Below are positions 61,913 to 64,000 of a stretch of DNA of 64,000 nt, in pieces (the first letter of the stretch is position 1; every line of letters starts with the position of its first letter). Source of the stretch: a virus; IMG/VR virus record IMGVR_UViG_3300046536_000256, positions 62,001-126,000 of that record; one strand, 5' to 3'. Below the pieces are notes generated by a model that saw only the letters and a program-made list of their open reading frames with translations, did not search any database and was not told the DNA's origin. Position numbers and translations under genes: made by a program.

Positions 61913-63343
61913 TTACCAGGAAGCTGGTTGCGCACCGCCACCGTTATCCGGATAAACCGATGGCGCTACGCCGCCCGCGGTAACCGGTTGGTTCATCATC
62001 ATCATCGGATTCATCATCATGCCAGGCTGCATCATCATCAAGGGATTGAACCCCATCATGTTCTGGTTGCCCATCATGTTGTTCATCATCGCCTGATTCT
62101 GCATCTGCATGGCATTCATCTCCACGCGTTGCAGGAAGTTACCGCGACGGGTGCAGTGGTAAACCACTGGGCTGCCCGACATGGTGTTAACAGCATGGTG
62201 CAGGACGCGTCCGCTGTTCTGATCGATTTCAGTACGGACGTAACGATCGCCCGCTTGCATTGGTGGAGGAGTGAGATCGTAATCACCCACCATCATGTTT
62301 TGCGGTTGGTTCGGGTTCTGCTGCTGATTGATCTGCTGGTTCTGCTGGTTGCTGGTTGACGAGACAGACAACAGGCCGGCCATGTCATTGCGACCCATGG
62401 CTTGGTTGACCGTTTCGTCTTGGGTGTTGTGACTGTTGTAGTCCATGATTGGAACTTGGCGGTAGGTCTCTGGCAACTCCTCCAGATATTCCACCCAGCC
62501 CATGTCGATCATGTACACGCCGGCTTTGTCGAAATCACCGCGGAACGTATTCTGGATCTTGTTCAGCTGATCCGCGATATTGCCGTAGCAGCCCAAGTAC
62601 GAGATCAAACGTGCAGCCACCGGAGTGGTCGACTCGAACTCGAACTCACCAGGGTTGTTCACCGCCGGGATGATCGACTGGAACAAGTGACGCGCCAGTT
62701 TCAGTGCACCAATCGAAATGCTGTGGTTGTTGAGTTCCACAGTTTGGTTATCGGAGACACCTTCCGAACGCGCCAGCTTCTTGACGATCTCGTTGTAGAA
62801 CGGGAACGACGGTTTGGTCTTGTAGTACACACGCTCGCCAGTTGCCTGGCTACGCCCACCGCCTTTAACAACCGTGAAGTGAATGAAGCGGTTGTCGGTG
62901 CCGTCTTCTTCCAGTTCAATGTGCATCCGGGCAAACAACTGATTCAGCTCATCACGCACAGAGCGCTTGGCTTCTTTCAGCGGTTCCATCATGTCGATGA
63001 TGTCCTGACGCCATGCTTTCTTTGGTCGAGCAGCAGCGGCAATGCCGAACAGCACGATTGGGTAAGCACGGAATACCGACAGCAGTTTCATGCAGGTCAT
63101 CTTGCGGATGATCTTGAACACCTCGGTTTCTTTCGAGGTGATGTTCTCGCACGCTGGGTGGAAGAACACCTTGTTCATGACGTTGCCGTCGAGGATGTTG
63201 GACAGTGGCAGGTACATGTCCATTTCATCGATCCGGATCGGGAATTCCTCACCATTGATGACGAACATGATGCGGCCGTCTTCCTTGACAGCACAGCTCC
63301 ACGATTTAACCATTGCCGCGTACAGTTTGTTCAATTCGTTCAT
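61913..63343 (-). CDS. Putative virion protein with Met-rich tail, 476 aa
   Basis: The N-terminal 300 residues look globular. From about 315 a Gln/Asn-rich linker leads to a domain with GDYDLTP, VRTEID, VVYHCTR and GNFLQRVEM that matches the C-terminal domain of the protein at 2603-4390. The last 70 residues are extremely Met/Asn-rich (NMMGNQNMMGFNPLMMMQPG). AAGGA precedes the ATG. No enzyme motif is seen. The two proteins probably bind similar partners; the function is unknown. Confidence 0.75.
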   Translation of the reverse strand: MNELNKLYAAMVKSWSCAVKEDGRIMFVINGEEFPIRIDEMDMYLPLSNILDGNVMNKVFFHPACENITSKETEVFKIIRKMTCMKLLSVFRAYPIVLFGIAAAARPKKAWRQDIIDMMEPLKEAKRSVRDELNQLFARMHIELEEDGTDNRFIHFTVVKGGGRSQATGERVYYKTKPSFPFYNEIVKKLARSEGVSDNQTVELNNHSISIGALKLARHLFQSIIPAVNNPGEFEFESTTPVAARLISYLGCYGNIADQLNKIQNTFRGDFDKAGVYMIDMGWVEYLEELPETYRQVPIMDYNSHNTQDETVNQAMGRNDMAGLLSVSSTSNQQNQQINQQQNPNQPQNMMVGDYDLTPPPMQAGDRYVRTEIDQNSGRVLHHAVNTMSGSPVVYHCTRRGNFLQRVEMNAMQMQNQAMMNNMMGNQNMMGFNPLMMMQPGMMMNPMMMMNQPVTAGGVAPSVYPDNGGGAQPASW

Positions 63344-63355
63344 GATCGGGTTCCT

Positions 63356-64000
63356 TTACTGGCCGAAGTGTTCTTTAATATTGCGGAGGTAGTTCTTGGA
63401 GGTGCTCAGACCAATGTCAGAACCGGCGATGTTGGTGCTGGTCCGGTTGATCATGTAGGTGGCGTTGGTGAACTGCTTGATGAACGCCATTTCGCCGTTG
63501 AAGCAGATGGCGACGGTGGTTTCACCAAACATGTGCGAATCTACCTCCACGTTCATGATGGTCTTCTGGTGAGCGTAAACCGAAGTGTACTTCGCGAAGA
63601 AGTGTGTCTTCAGGGACTCACAGAACTGTTCCACACGGTTGATCACGTGATCGTCGTGGTTGAGCACCGACATGGCTTCGCCGGGGATTACCACAACACC
63701 CTCATCGGAACCCACCAGACCGTTGAAGTCCATCGGGTTGTTGGTGGCGCTGAAGTGGAAGCTTGCCAGGCCACTGCTCAGCAGCAGGTGAACGGTCAGC
63801 ATGGCCAGTTCGGTTGCCATCAGTTCGTGCGGGTTAGCACTGCCGTAGGCTTCGCTGGTAGCCAGGTTAGTGTCAGCCCCGAAGTTGTTTGCTTCCAGCA
63901 TGGTCAGGTTCAGCACATCGCTGAAGTTCATAAACACGCTGTTGATCTCACCCACCGAGAAACCCTGGAACCCAGCCATGCTGTAGCCACCGGTGCTGAA
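63356..64000 (-). CDS. Hypothetical protein, 5' end outside window
   Basis: The frame is open through the ATG at 63979 to the window edge with no ribosome site before that ATG, so the gene probably begins outside. The visible 214 residues are mixed alpha/beta with a hydrophobic helix (LMATELAMLTVHLLLSSGLA) and no known motif. 12 bases separate it from the Met-rich gene downstream, indicating one operon. Confidence 0.7.
   Translation of the reverse strand, partial: FSTGGYSMAGFQGFSVGEINSVFMNFSDVLNLTMLEANNFGADTNLATSEAYGSANPHELMATELAMLTVHLLLSSGLASFHFSATNNPMDFNGLVGSDEGVVVIPGEAMSVLNHDDHVINRVEQFCESLKTHFFAKYTSVYAHQKTIMNVEVDSHMFGETTVAICFNGEMAFIKQFTNATYMINRTSTNIAGSDIGLSTSKNYLRNIKEHFGQ

Noticed and set aside
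61980-62110. CAT-rich repeat as a microsatellite or CRISPR-like array
   Set aside because: It is simply the reverse complement of ATG codons in the Met-rich tail of the 476-aa protein; there are no spacers.

Overview
The window is part of the genome of a large tailed phage of the phiKZ-like (jumbo, contractile-tail) kind. The diagnostic signs are a 727-residue major capsid protein, several pieces of split multi-subunit RNA polymerase (beta and beta-prime fragments on separate genes), a large set of internal-head-type proteins that all carry a prohead-protease-type G-x-E site, a split or truncated family B DNA polymerase and a UvsW-like SF2 helicase. Base composition looks balanced to slightly GC-rich. 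That and the phiKZ-like gene content suggest a Pseudomonas host, but the host cannot be read from the sequence. No tRNA, rRNA, CRISPR array, insertion sequence or integrase was seen. Both window ends cut through genes.

Layout. 1-14.4 kb: head module. A portal-like gene (left end missing) on +, then a - strand run with a beta-N-like RNA polymerase piece, a coiled-coil protein and the major capsid gene. 14.4-15.9 kb: DnaB-like replicative helicase on +, followed by a 430-base gene-free stretch with hairpins. 16.3-21.2 kb: tightly overlapping - strand genes of unknown structural type. 21.3-31.2 kb: - strand genes, many with the internal-head signature. 31.2-35.2 kb: two + strand genes, the larger possibly a baseplate-wedge protein. 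35.3-39.4 kb: - strand genes including an internal-head protein and an HExxH membrane metalloprotease. 39.5-41.3 kb: exonuclease-bearing PolB-like gene. 41.3-45.3 kb: three paralogous internal-head proteins plus a fourth relative. 45.4-48.5 kb: a 580-residue tail or hub protein linked by a likely programmed -1 frameshift to a downstream reading frame. 48.5-50.7 kb: + strand pair ending in a beta-prime C-terminal fragment. 50.8-57 kb: small genes, two related HNH endonucleases and a helicase with an intein in its Walker A motif. 57-61.4 kb: beta-prime and beta C-terminal RNA polymerase fragments. 61.5-64 kb: a small gp53-like gene and two - strand genes, the last cut by the window edge.

How it works together (inference from known phiKZ biology). 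The virion and non-virion RNA polymerases transcribe phage genes independently of the host enzyme. The helicases and the PolB fragment serve replication. The capsid and internal-head proteins are made as precursors and trimmed at G-x-E sites by a prohead protease that is not seen here. Transcription units are closed by very regular 9-17 bp hairpins, usually placed between convergent genes or at operon ends. Several are followed in the direction of transcription by a short TATG-containing element.

The items most worth a second look are the 7-T slippery site at 45890-45896, the intein at 54768-55529, the PolB gene that stops after motif A, the shared G-x-E cleavage signature, and the recurring hairpin-plus-TATG arrangement.
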